Positions 9,577 through 17,920 of a stretch of DNA of 64,000 bases are shown piece after piece. Location of the stretch: assembly GCA_965212125.1 (NCBI GenBank), contig OZ243045.1, forward strand, positions 124,001-188,000, written 5' to 3'. The DNA comes from CAYRJD01 sp965212125 (lineage in GTDB: Bacteria > Actinomycetota > Acidimicrobiia > Acidimicrobiales > Poriferisodalaceae). Every line of letters starts with the position of its first letter. Position 1 is the stretch's first letter. The notes beneath the pieces were generated by a model that saw only the letters and a list, made by a program, of their open reading frames with translations, made no database searches and was not told the DNA's origin. The position numbers and the translations under genes are program-made.

Positions 9577-10710
9577 ATGCCCAAGAATTTGAGCATGCCC
9601 AAGAAACTTCTGGCACTGCTGGCGGTGCTGGTTTTGCTGGCTGCCGCCTGTGGCAGCAGTGATGATGACACCCAAGCAACAGATTCACAACCCGGCGCTG
9701 GCATCACCTTAAAGATCGGCCAGGCAAACTGGTCAAGCTCTTATTTCTTGGCTGAGGTACACAGCGCGCTGCTAAGAGAGCTCGGCTACGAGGTTGCCTC
9801 CCCTGGCAACTTTGAGCTAGCGCCTGAGGCTGGGTTTGTCGCTATCGCCCTGCGAGAGATTGACGCTTGGCCTAGCGGCTGGTATCCGCTTCACAACAAC
9901 TGGCTCAAGTCTGAGCTAACGGACGGCTCATTGGTAGAGCAGAACGTGGAAATTCTCGGCGAGCAAGTCCTTGCGGGTGGTGTTCAGGGCTATGTCATTG
10001 ACGCAGACTTTGGCAATGAGCACAACATCTTGACCCTGGACGACCTAAATAACAATCCCGCAGCCATAGCCGCCCTAGATGAGGTTGATCCCGATCCTGG
10101 CAACGGCGTAGTTGACTTGTATGGCTGCCCCGACAACTGGACTTGCGACAACGTCATTGAGCAGCAAATCGCCATATCAGGCTGGGAAAATATTCGCCAG
10201 TTCAAGGGCGGTAGCTCTTATGACTTTTTGGCGGCCGCGGCGCTGGCGCATGACAACGACGACGAGCCTTATGTGCTTCACCTCTGGGGGCCGTCCATTC
10301 ATCTGACGCGGCTACGCCCGGGAGACAACGTTTATTGGATTGGGGTTAATGACATCGTTGACGATTCAAATCCGGCCAGCCAGCCCAGCGGCGAATCCCA
10401 TGATCAACGCCCCGGCACGCAGCCGATTCCCGCGTCGGAATGCCCGGTGGCCGCCGACCGTGACGACGGCCTGTGCCCTACCGGATTTGCCGTAGTGGAC
10501 ATTCTTGTGACCGCTAATCGTGAGTTTGTGGCGGAGCATCCCGTTGCGGCGACGCTGATGGGGGCTGTGAAGATTCCCGCCGTTGATGTGTCGCGGGCGC
10601 TAGTTGAGGTGTCTGATGGGGGCGGCCCGGCTGCCGCAGCAAGCAAGTGGATAGCCGATAATCGAGAAATGGTGGATGGTTGGCTGCAGCAAGCCCGCGA
10701 GGCGGCCTGA
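9577..10710 (+). CDS. OpuAC/ProX-type substrate-binding lipoprotein (glycine betaine or similar)
   Basis: A lipoprotein of about 377 residues. The signal peptide (MPKK then a leucine-rich core) ends in the lipobox LAAAC, followed by an acidic Ser/Asp linker. The mature part resembles the OpuAC-type periplasmic binding proteins for quaternary amines: an N-terminal lobe beginning LKIGQANWSSSYF, aromatic residues including the DAWPSGWYP stretch, and a second lobe. ATG codons at 9577 and 9595 lie in a short duplicated stretch (ATGCCCAAG twice); either gives a functional signal peptide. No permease or ATPase gene is adjacent, so it is an orphan binding protein here. The ligand is inferred from the family only. 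Confidence 0.78.
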   Translation: MPKNLSMPKKLLALLAVLVLLAAACGSSDDDTQATDSQPGAGITLKIGQANWSSSYFLAEVHSALLRELGYEVASPGNFELAPEAGFVAIALREIDAWPSGWYPLHNNWLKSELTDGSLVEQNVEILGEQVLAGGVQGYVIDADFGNEHNILTLDDLNNNPAAIAALDEVDPDPGNGVVDLYGCPDNWTCDNVIEQQIAISGWENIRQFKGGSSYDFLAAAALAHDNDDEPYVLHLWGPSIHLTRLRPGDNVYWIGVNDIVDDSNPASQPSGESHDQRPGTQPIPASECPVAADRDDGLCPTGFAVVDILVTANREFVAEHPVAATLMGAVKIPAVDVSRALVEVSDGGGPAAAASKWIADNREMVDGWLQQAREAA

Positions 10711-10820
10711 TAAGCGCACGCAACTGTGCGATGCTTACGCAGGGGCAAGTGCTGGTTATCTCATCAAATTTTCATACTGAGTTGCTAAAACAGTAGGCGG
10801 ACAAGAGTTAGGAGTTGGCA

Positions 10821-12533
10821 GTGGGGCCATTTGATGAAAACGACGAGAAAGAATCTGTCGAAAACGCTGATTCTGCTGATTCTGCCGAAAACGCCGATGG
10901 AGGCTTTCCACCGAGTTATCCGCGTCTAACCAAGCCAGAGGAAACGTCGGCAGAGTCAGGGTCTCCGCCCGAGCCGGAGTCGGCGACGCCGCCGACTAGT
11001 TCGCCGAGTTCGCCGGGCCCGTCTAGCTATTCGTATAGCTCTTCAACGACTCCGTCAAATCAGCCGAGCTCGCCTGGGTCGCCGCCCGAGTCGGAGCCGG
11101 CGACGCCGTCTAGCTCGCCTGGTTCACCTGGTTCACCTGGTTCACCGGGCTCGCCGGGCTCGCCGTCAGGCTCGTCTAGTTATTCGTATAGCTCTTCGAC
11201 GACTCCGTCAAATCAGCCGAGCTCGCCTGGGTCGCCGCCGGGTTCGTCTAGCTATTCGGGTAGCGCTACGACTCCGCCGCCGATCCCACCGAGTCCGCCA
11301 AACTCATCAAGTCCATCAAGCTCACCGCGCCCATCAAGCCCGCCGCCTCGCCGCAAATCGTTCGGCGGTTTTGCGTTACTGCTGACGGCTCTGATAGGGG
11401 CAATCACTGGTGCGGTTACGGCCGGAATCTTGGTGCTGGTAGCCGACGATGACGAAGTGCCAGCAGTCATCAGAGAAACGGTCGTGCAGGTCGATGATTC
11501 TGCTACTCCAATATCCGTCGGGTCATCATCCACAGGCTTCATTGACGTCAAAGGAATCTATGACGACGCGCAAGCAAGCATTGTCCGCATTCAAGCTCGT
11601 CTAATAGAGGGGGGCCGGGGCGGGTCAAGCGGCACGGGTTTCGTGCTGTCAAGCGACGGATTGATCGTTACCAACGCGCATGTGGTGGCTGTTTCTGTGA
11701 CGGGTGATGCAGATGATTTTGATGCCGATAACGCTGAGATTCAGGTGGGGTTGTCCGATGGCACCGACTGGATGGCCGAAGTTGTCGGGCTTGATGTGGG
11801 TCGTGATCTGGCGGTCTTGAGAATAGAGGCGACCAATCTGAAGCCGGTGCGGCTAGGTCAGGATGCTGAGGTAAGAGTTGGCGATCAGGTGGTAGCGGTT
11901 GGAAACGCACTCAGCCTGGGTGACACTCCAACGGTCACAACCGGAATCGTGTCCGCGACGGGCAGATCGGTGGACCTAGCGACCATACGACTAAGCCGGC
12001 TTATTCAGACCGACGCGGCAATCAATCCTGGCAACTCAGGTGGGCCGCTGCTGAACGTCAAAGGTGAGGTGATTGGCATTAACACCGCTATTGCCGGTTC
12101 AGACTTTGACGGCGTGGGCTTTGCCATAGCAGTTGACGGGGCTAAGGAGGTCATCGAGTCACTGAAAGAAGGCGTTGTTCTAGATTCGGCCTACCTAGGT
12201 GTGAGCGTGTTTAGCTCTAACGTCTGGGAAGCTGTGCTGGAAGCAGATGACGAAGGCAGATTTGACGATCTACCAGTAGCCAGAGGTGTTGAAGGGTCAA
12301 TCGTTACTGAGGTGATGGAGGGCTTGGCGGCAGAACGTGCAGGAATTTTGCCTGGCGATGTTGTGGTTGAGTTTGACGGAACAAAGATCAACAACAACCG
12401 AGACCTGCTGGACGTAATTAGCTCACTGCTGCCCAACTCCACCGTTGAGGCACGAGTGGTGCGGCTGTCAGCAGGTGGCGCTCAGATAGAGCAAGTACTC
12501 ACCGTGACTTTGGGTGAGCGTTCGCCCGGCTAG
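10821..12533 (+). CDS. HtrA/DegP-like membrane-anchored serine protease with PDZ domain
   Basis: A 570-residue protein. The first 180 residues are cytoplasmic and rich in Ser, Pro and Gly; one transmembrane helix follows (ALLLTALIGAITGAVTAG); then comes a trypsin-like domain with His287 (TNAHVV), Asp329 (GRDLAVL) and Ser406 (GNSGGP), and a C-terminal PDZ domain. It should act outside the membrane in protein quality control. GTG at 10821 is chosen because AGGAG (10810-10814) lies 6 bases upstream; TTG at 10815 would abut that site. The N-terminal region carries DNA repeats of 9 and 153 bp. It stands alone, after a 100-base spacer that is AT-richer than its surroundings. Confidence 0.9.
   Translation: MGPFDENDEKESVENADSADSAENADGGFPPSYPRLTKPEETSAESGSPPEPESATPPTSSPSSPGPSSYSYSSSTTPSNQPSSPGSPPESEPATPSSSPGSPGSPGSPGSPGSPSGSSSYSYSSSTTPSNQPSSPGSPPGSSSYSGSATTPPPIPPSPPNSSSPSSSPRPSSPPPRRKSFGGFALLLTALIGAITGAVTAGILVLVADDDEVPAVIRETVVQVDDSATPISVGSSSTGFIDVKGIYDDAQASIVRIQARLIEGGRGGSSGTGFVLSSDGLIVTNAHVVAVSVTGDADDFDADNAEIQVGLSDGTDWMAEVVGLDVGRDLAVLRIEATNLKPVRLGQDAEVRVGDQVVAVGNALSLGDTPTVTTGIVSATGRSVDLATIRLSRLIQTDAAINPGNSGGPLLNVKGEVIGINTAIAGSDFDGVGFAIAVDGAKEVIESLKEGVVLDSAYLGVSVFSSNVWEAVLEADDEGRFDDLPVARGVEGSIVTEVMEGLAAERAGILPGDVVVEFDGTKINNNRDLLDVISSLLPNSTVEARVVRLSAGGAQIEQVLTVTLGERSPG
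11021..11240. repeat. In-frame repeats in the HtrA N-terminal region
   Basis: A stretch of about 66 bp starting at 11021 recurs 153 bp (51 codons) downstream at 11174 with only a few silent changes, encoding the SSYSYSSSTTPSNQPSSPGS segment twice. Between the copies lie five 9-bp units (11121-11165) encoding repeated Gly-Ser-Pro. A third partial copy begins near 11245. Confidence 0.9.
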
Positions 12534-12587
12534 ACCTAAGCTTTCGCGGCCGGGCATTACCGGCCAACAAAAACACAGGAGGGGTTT

Positions 12588-13418
12588 ATGTCTAAGCGCG
12601 TGTTTGATTCTGGAACCGATGATCTAGTCGTTGAGGTTGATGAAGGCGTTATGACCGCCACGTTGAATCGGCCCGAGCGGCGCAACGCATTTTCAACACC
12701 GATGATGAACGGGCTAGTAGCGGCTATTGCCGATGCCGAAACGGCCTCTGACGTGGGCGCCCTGGTGATTACCGGCGCTGGCGGAGCTTTTTGCGCTGGC
12801 GGCGACGTCAAAGGCATGGCCGAAGCTGGCGGTGAAGGCGGCGGTAGCACCTTGCAATACGACGCTCGGGTGCATCTACAGCGCCGCAGCCAGCGCGACA
12901 CTTCCGGCAAGCTCTATGAGATGCCCAAGCCCACGATTGCGGCGTTGCCTGGTGCGGCCGCCGGTGCGGGATTGTCGCTGGCGTTGGCATGCGATCTGCG
13001 TTACGCCGCGCAAGACGCGATTATGACCACCGCTTTTGCGCGGGTGGGATTTAGCGGCGACTACGGCGGCACGTGGTTCATGAGCCGACTAATCGGCTCG
13101 GCCAAGGCGCGTGAACTGTATTACCTGTCTGGCCGGGTGGATATGGCCGAAGCGCAGCGACTGGGCTTGGTGAACGGCGTGTTTTCGGCCGATGATCTCA
13201 TGACCGAAGTGGGCGCGATTGCGCGCCAGTTAGCGGCCGGTCCGACGATTGCGTTCCGCTACATGAAAGAAAATCTGAACCGGGCGGTAAACGCTGAGAT
13301 GGGGGAGTGCCTTGACATGGAGGCCGCCCACCACATCCACTGCGGTCAAACCGATGACCACAAAGAGGCTGCCAAAGCGTTTGTTGAAAAGCGTGAGCCG
13401 GTCTTTAACGGGCGCTAG
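12588..13418 (+). CDS. Enoyl-CoA hydratase/isomerase family protein
   Basis: A 276-residue crotonase-fold protein. The two oxyanion-hole segments are visible: GAGGAFCAGGDVKGM and ALPGAAAGAGLSLALACDLRYA. It has a strong ribosome-binding site, AGGAGG at 12577-12582, 5 bases before ATG. Crotonase-fold enzymes hydrate enoyl-CoA or isomerise and hydrolyse related CoA esters; the exact substrate is not clear from sequence. The gene ends in TAG at 13416-13418, and the convergent minus-strand gene ends in TAG at 13417-13415, so the two stop codons share the palindrome CTAG. Confidence 0.9.
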   Translation: MSKRVFDSGTDDLVVEVDEGVMTATLNRPERRNAFSTPMMNGLVAAIADAETASDVGALVITGAGGAFCAGGDVKGMAEAGGEGGGSTLQYDARVHLQRRSQRDTSGKLYEMPKPTIAALPGAAAGAGLSLALACDLRYAAQDAIMTTAFARVGFSGDYGGTWFMSRLIGSAKARELYYLSGRVDMAEAQRLGLVNGVFSADDLMTEVGAIARQLAAGPTIAFRYMKENLNRAVNAEMGECLDMEAAHHIHCGQTDDHKEAAKAFVEKREPVFNGR

Positions 13419-14521
13419 TTAGCTAGCCCCAATAACTCCGCGGCCACCTCTGCGCGGCGCGCCACCCCGTCGCGCATCTGGTCAAGATCTATCTCTTCAT
13501 CCTGGCTGCCTTGTTGTCCTGCCAGGTAGCGGGCGTAGACACCCTCGCCAATACAGGCCAGCCGCCACTGGGCGAAAGCGCGGTAATAGTTGATTTGCTC
13601 TAGCGCCTCGGCCGCGCCGCTCGCGCCGGTGCCGCTCGCGCCAGCCAGGCTGGAGCCCATCTGATCCAGATAGCGCTGCGCCAGGTCGTCTTGGCTTAGA
13701 AAGCCCTCTAGGCCGGTTGTTTGGGGATCGCCCGTCAGGTCGCCTTCATCGATATTGGCGGGGTCATACCAGTATCCCAGCAACTGCCCCAGGTCGGCCA
13801 TCGGCTCGCCCAAAGTGCACAGCTCCCAATCAAGCACGGCGGCCACCGTGCCATCGGTCGGGTTCATCATGCAGTTGGAAAGCCGATAATCGCCGTGCGC
13901 GATGGTCGTCTCATTTGGTTGGGGCATGCGCTGTGCCAGAACCTGAGCAACGGCATCAATTACGGGCAGCTCGCGGGTTTTTGATTGCTCCCACTGCGAG
14001 CTCCAGCGCTTTAGCTGCCGCTCGATGTAGCCGCTGCGGCGAGCCAGATCGCCCAGCCCGACCGCGTCAATGTCAACGTTGTGCAGAGCACACAGCGTGT
14101 CGATCAGCGACTCCGACATTTTTTTGCGCACGTCCGGCGTGAGGGTTTCACCGATTTCAACGTCGCGCACCACCACACCGGGGACGTGCGCCATTACGTA
14201 GAAGTCACGATCGTTCACCGCCGGGTCTTGGCAGAGGCCGATCATGCGTGGCACGGGCACGGGGGTGTCCCAGAGCGAGTCCATCAAGCGATGCTCACGC
14301 GCCATGTCGTGCGCCGAAGCCAGCAGCGTTCCTAGCGGCGGCCGGCGCAGCACCAGAACCTTGCCGACGGAGTCGGTAACGGTGAAGGTCATATTTGAGC
14401 GGCCACCAGGGATCAGCTCAAAGCTGAGAGGCGGGGTTATTTCGGCGTGCTCGGCTATCCAGCTTGTGACACGCTCGGCGTTGATTGTCGTTTCGTTAGC
14501 CGGCGTTTCGTTATCTGACAC
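13415..14521 (-). CDS. Aminoglycoside-phosphotransferase-fold (APH) family kinase
   Basis: A 368-residue APH/choline-kinase-fold protein of the ACAD10/11-like group often found beside acyl-CoA metabolism genes. The catalytic loop HGDYRLSN (Asp211, Asn216) and the metal-binding Asp231 in VLDWELCTLG are intact. The frame is open to 14863, but the first 114 residues are the antisense-like shadow of the upstream gene. GTG at 14521 overlaps that gene's stop by 11 bases and gives the normal length, implying translational coupling with the alpha/beta hydrolase. It probably phosphorylates a small hydroxylated molecule or acyl-CoA derivative; antibiotic resistance is not implied. Confidence 0.88.
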   Translation of the reverse strand: MSDNETPANETTINAERVTSWIAEHAEITPPLSFELIPGGRSNMTFTVTDSVGKVLVLRRPPLGTLLASAHDMAREHRLMDSLWDTPVPVPRMIGLCQDPAVNDRDFYVMAHVPGVVVRDVEIGETLTPDVRKKMSESLIDTLCALHNVDIDAVGLGDLARRSGYIERQLKRWSSQWEQSKTRELPVIDAVAQVLAQRMPQPNETTIAHGDYRLSNCMMNPTDGTVAAVLDWELCTLGEPMADLGQLLGYWYDPANIDEGDLTGDPQTTGLEGFLSQDDLAQRYLDQMGSSLAGASGTGASGAAEALEQINYYRAFAQWRLACIGEGVYARYLAGQQGSQDEEIDLDQMRDGVARRAEVAAELLGLAN

Positions 14522-15359
14522 TGGGTGAAACCTCGCTTGCTGGCACTGCGGTTGCCAAAAAGTCCAACACCGCTTTCGTGAAAATGTCGTTGCGATCGCC
14601 AGCCACCATGTGCGCGGCGTCGGTGACGTTGACGTATTGCGCCTGCGGAACCAAGTCCAAAAACTTCTGCGCGCCCTGCGTAGAAAGCACATCAGACAAA
14701 CCCCCACGCACCAGCAACGTTGGGCATTGCAGCCGTATCGCCGCGCTCTCTTGGCGGGCGATCCGTTCGTCAAGATGCATTCGTGGCCGCTGCATAAACA
14801 TCGGGTCCCAATGCCAGCGGTACTTTCCGTCGGGCCACAGCCGAATGTTTTTACCAAGCCCATCCAGCGTGCGCGGACGCTGGCGGTGCGGCTGGTAGGC
14901 GGCTATGGCATCGGCGACTTCGTCTAACGAAGCGAAGCCGGCGGGAGCTTGAGCCATAAAGTTGCGGATTTTTTTGACGCCCTCAGCCTCGATGCGCGGT
15001 GCAGTATCAACCAGCACAAGCGAGGTCGCCTCAACAACGCCTTCACCGGCGGCAACCAGCGAAGTGCCGCCGCCCATTGATGCGCCCACCAGCACAGGTG
15101 CCTCTCCGAAATGATCAACCACCGCGACCAGATCGGCCACCAAAGCATCAGTTGAGTAGTCGCCCGTCGGTGACCATTCGCTGTCGCCGTGGCCGCGCGC
15201 ATCCAGGCTTACTGCGCGGTAACCGCCGCGCGCCAAGGCTTCGCCTGCACCCTTCCAGGCGTGACGGGTTTGCCCGCCGCCATGCTGCAATATCACCAGC
15301 GGACCGGTGTCGCCGAATATGTCTGCCGCTACCGACACTCCGCCCGAAGCGGCGATCAT
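14511..15359 (-). CDS. Alpha/beta hydrolase
   Basis: A 282-residue hydrolase of the alpha/beta fold. The oxyanion segment QHGGGQTRHAW and nucleophile elbow VGASMGG (Ser94) are clear; the acid is probably the Asp in RGGLSDVLS and the histidine lies in DAAHMVAGD. It resembles the broad esterase/epoxide hydrolase/peroxidase-like group, and substrate prediction is not possible. It overlaps the APH-family gene by 11 bases and sits about 100 bases downstream of the selenoprotein gene on the same strand, so the three could be co-transcribed. Stop TAA. Confidence 0.88.
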   Translation of the reverse strand: MIAASGGVSVAADIFGDTGPLVILQHGGGQTRHAWKGAGEALARGGYRAVSLDARGHGDSEWSPTGDYSTDALVADLVAVVDHFGEAPVLVGASMGGGTSLVAAGEGVVEATSLVLVDTAPRIEAEGVKKIRNFMAQAPAGFASLDEVADAIAAYQPHRQRPRTLDGLGKNIRLWPDGKYRWHWDPMFMQRPRMHLDERIARQESAAIRLQCPTLLVRGGLSDVLSTQGAQKFLDLVPQAQYVNVTDAAHMVAGDRNDIFTKAVLDFLATAVPASEVSPSVR

Positions 15360-15460
15360 CAGATCAGGGTCAGGTGTGTCCGGCAGCCGCTGGCCCTGTT
15401 GTTGGCTGGTTTGTTCGCTCAGGTTGGCTACTTGGCTGGTTGGCTTAGTTGGTTGGTTGG

Positions 15461-16378
15461 CTAGCTGGCGCGCGCGGTGCCGTCGGTTTTGGCTTTGGCT
15501 TGTTTTTGGCGGCGGGCTTCACCCTCGGCCGCATAGGCAGCCAGGTTGTCCTCATCAATGTGCATGAAGTGGTCTCGCCAATCGTTGTTGCCTTCAGCGT
15601 CCCAAACGAACGGCGTTTGAACCGTGGTTCGCGGGATCCAGGCGTTCTCCAAAAGGTCCAGGCAGGTGCCGACAATGGCGTTTTGCATGTCCGCGTTGAA
15701 GGGCTTGCCGACCGGGTTGCCCAGCGGGAAATCTGTAAACACGTAGCGCGCCACCCCGCACTCCTCAACAATGTCTTTGGCGCTGCCCGCCACCACGGTG
15801 GGGATTCCGACATCTTCCAGGTGCCTTGCAACCAGACTCACGGTCTGGTGGCACACCGGTCACAGCGGCACCAGCAGCGCGACATCAACCTCATCCTCAC
15901 GCATCCACTGCTCAATTTGCGGAGCGTCGTTGCGAATCGTGCGGCGCTGGCTGTAATCGGTTGGCACGCCGTAGAAGCGATCTGAAACCGAACCGATGCG
16001 ACCGTCGGCTGCGAACTTGCGCAGGGGTCCGATCGGCAGATACGTGTCGGGGTCGTTGGTGTGGGTGTTGTCTTTATCCCAAAACAGGTCTTCGTTAAAC
16101 AAGCCCTCAACCGCGTCGTCGCAGCGGGCTGCGTAGGGCTGCTTCGGGCGTGCGGCCGGCACCCCGGCCGGCTCACGGCCAGCCTCGAAATACGAAGTAG
16201 TCACCAGCCCAACCCGGCTTTGCGACAGCGGTTTGGCTAGCGGCGTGAATCCGACTTCGTGGTTGTATGACCACTGATAGGGCTGCTTGTAGCCATGAGC
16301 TGCGTAGTAGTTGCGCGATTTGTCTATGTAGCTGACAAATGAGCGGTGGCTGCGGCGCGGCGTGCGTGGTGATCTCAT
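15461..16378 (-). CDS. Glycine/sarcosine/betaine reductase component B-family selenoprotein (in-frame TGA = Sec173)
   Basis: Two adjoining minus-strand frames, 16378-15863 and 15859-15461, are in the same phase and separated only by TGA at 15862-15860. Read through, they give one 305-residue protein with the redox motif U-P-V-C-H-Q at 173-178, matching the GrdB/PrdB-like selenoprotein B family in which this position is Sec or Cys. Sequence on both sides belongs to the family (PYQWSYNHEVGFTPLAKPL before, TVSLVARHLEDVGIPTVV after). The ATG at 16378 starts the conserved region; the frame is open further upstream but that part is low-complexity. A hairpin of 10 pairs lies just after the TGA (15827-15853). 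The downstream part has no good start or ribosome site of its own. Proteins of this type outside the clostridial reductases have no settled function. SelA, SelB, SelD and tRNA-Sec are not in this window. Confidence 0.85.
15827..15853 (-). promoter_or_regulatory. Candidate bacterial SECIS hairpin
   Basis: On the minus strand, starting 6 bases after the TGA, TGC pairs with GCA, then one C/T mismatch, then ACCAGAC pairs with GTCTGGT around the 5-base loop CGTGA (15842-15838). That is 10 pairs of 11. The loop begins 17 bases after the TGA and has a G in its second position, which fits the published bacterial SECIS geometry (loop about 16-37 bases after UGA, G in the first two loop bases). Confidence 0.65.
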
Positions 16379-16482
16379 GGGCACAAATCTAGAACACGGC
16401 AGCTCTGCTTGCTGCCTTGCCTGCCGCCTAGCCAGCGCCGGTCGCCTAGCCAGCGCCTGCCGTCTAGCACTACCGTGCGGGC

Positions 16483-17907
16483 ATGACTTCAGCGACACAA
16501 GCAGACATTCCACTTGACGCCATAGCCATGGCCGAGCAAGTGGCAGCAGGGGAAACGACTGCGCTTGAACTAACCGAACAAGCCATTAAGCGCTGCGAGA
16601 ACATCAATTCGCAGATAAACGCGGTCATCCGCACCACCTTTGACGAGGCACGCGAACAGGCGCCAGCAAGCACCGGTCGCCTGGCGGGCGTGCCGTTCGT
16701 TACCAAAGACCTTGGCTGCACCACCGCCGGGCAGCCTCACTTCATGGGCAATGCGGCACTAAAAGAAGCTGATCATCGAGCCAAAGACACCGCTCACATA
16801 ACAACGATGCTCACGCAGCTAGGCATGACCAGCCTGGGCTACACCAACACGCCTGAGTTTGGCTTGACCATTACGACCGAGCCGATTTCGTATGGCGCAA
16901 CCACCAACCCGTGGAATCTGGATTACTCAGCTGGCGGCTCAAGCGGCGGGTCGGCCGCCGCGGTTGCGGCGGGCATCGTGCCAATCGGACAAGGCGGAGA
17001 CGGCGGCGGCTCTATTCGGATACCGGCTGCCAACTGCGGACTGTTTGGTCTGAAGCCGAGCCGCGGTCGCGTTTCACACGGCCCCGACGCTGGCGAAGGC
17101 TGGGCGGGTGCTTCTACTGGTGGGGTGATCACCCGCAGCGTGCGCGACAGTGCTGCGGTGCTTGACCGCATCTGCCAGCCATGGCCGGGCGACCCCTATT
17201 GGGCGCCGCTGCCAGACACGTCGTATGAGTCGGCGGTTGAGGTCGCTCCGCAGTCGCTCCGATTTGGGCTGTGTACTCACTCACGTTGGGGCGATGTTGA
17301 CAGCGAATGCGTGCAGGCCGTTGAGGACGCGGGCCGGCTGCTAGAGAGCCTGGGCCACAAGGTTGAGTTTGCAATGCCAGAGGCGCTGTTTGATGACGAC
17401 CTGCAAGAAAATTTTGGCCTGGTGGTAGCGCCTTCGGTGGCGGCAATGCTTGATGGTCTTGGGGCAGATATCGGGCGGCCATTAGAGCGCAGCGATGTTG
17501 AGGGCGACACTTGGGCGCTGGCCGAAAATGGCCGGACCGTTAGCGGGGTGCAGTACGCAACTGCGCTGGGGTGGAAGGACGCTTACACCCGCGCAATGCT
17601 GTCTTGGTGGGCGGACTACGACATGTTGGTTTGCCCGGTCATGACCGAGCCGCCGCCGAAGATCGGCGAACTGCGCAATCCGCATAGAAGTGAGCGGATG
17701 GGTGATCTGCTGCAGTTCACTTCGCAGTTCAACATGACCGGCCAACCTGCGATGTCGGTGCCGCTGCATTGGACGCCGGACGGGCTGCCGGTGGGAGTCC
17801 AGTTTGTTGCGGCACAATACGCGGAAATGCAACTGCTTCAACTAGCTGGCCAGCTGGAACAGGCGGCTCCGTGGGCGCATCGCCGCCCACCCGTGTGGGT
17901 GGATTAG
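16483..17907 (+). CDS. Amidase, amidase-signature family (first of tandem pair)
   Basis: A 474-residue enzyme with the complete Ser-cisSer-Lys triad of the amidase-signature family: Lys75 (VPFVTKDLG), cis-Ser153 in GGSSGGS and nucleophile Ser177 in GGDGGGSIRIPA. It hydrolyses carboxamides to acids and ammonia; possible substrates include aliphatic or aryl amides made by the nitrile hydratase encoded at 46-48 kb. It is not GatA in context (no gatB/gatC nearby). It is followed after 13 bases by a paralogous amidase. The start ATG at 16483 follows a spacer built of CTAGCCAGCGCC-type repeats, and it is divergent from the selenoprotein gene. Confidence 0.92.
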   Translation: MTSATQADIPLDAIAMAEQVAAGETTALELTEQAIKRCENINSQINAVIRTTFDEAREQAPASTGRLAGVPFVTKDLGCTTAGQPHFMGNAALKEADHRAKDTAHITTMLTQLGMTSLGYTNTPEFGLTITTEPISYGATTNPWNLDYSAGGSSGGSAAAVAAGIVPIGQGGDGGGSIRIPAANCGLFGLKPSRGRVSHGPDAGEGWAGASTGGVITRSVRDSAAVLDRICQPWPGDPYWAPLPDTSYESAVEVAPQSLRFGLCTHSRWGDVDSECVQAVEDAGRLLESLGHKVEFAMPEALFDDDLQENFGLVVAPSVAAMLDGLGADIGRPLERSDVEGDTWALAENGRTVSGVQYATALGWKDAYTRAMLSWWADYDMLVCPVMTEPPPKIGELRNPHRSERMGDLLQFTSQFNMTGQPAMSVPLHWTPDGLPVGVQFVAAQYAEMQLLQLAGQLEQAAPWAHRRPPVWVD

Positions 17908-17920
17908 CTGGGCGGCTTGT

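Noticed and set aside
14522..14863. N-terminal extension of the APH-family kinase
   Set aside because: The 114 extra residues are Arg/Cys/Trp-rich and overlap the alpha/beta hydrolase gene in another frame; the GTG at 14521 gives a normal kinase.
15461..15856. A separate small gene starting at GTG 15856
   Set aside because: The start falls inside a conserved redox motif, there is no ribosome-binding site, and the upstream part is in the same frame; the selenoprotein reading explains both pieces.
15461..16378. A pseudogene caused by a nonsense mutation
   Set aside because: The TGA sits exactly at the family's Sec/Cys position, the rest of the frame is intact and a suitable hairpin follows. 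It is kept as the main alternative if sel genes are absent.
9577..16378. A glycine betaine reductase pathway joining the betaine-type binding protein and the selenoprotein
   Set aside because: GrdA, GrdC/D and GrdE-like partners are missing and the two genes are 5 kb apart on opposite strands; the link rests on family names only.
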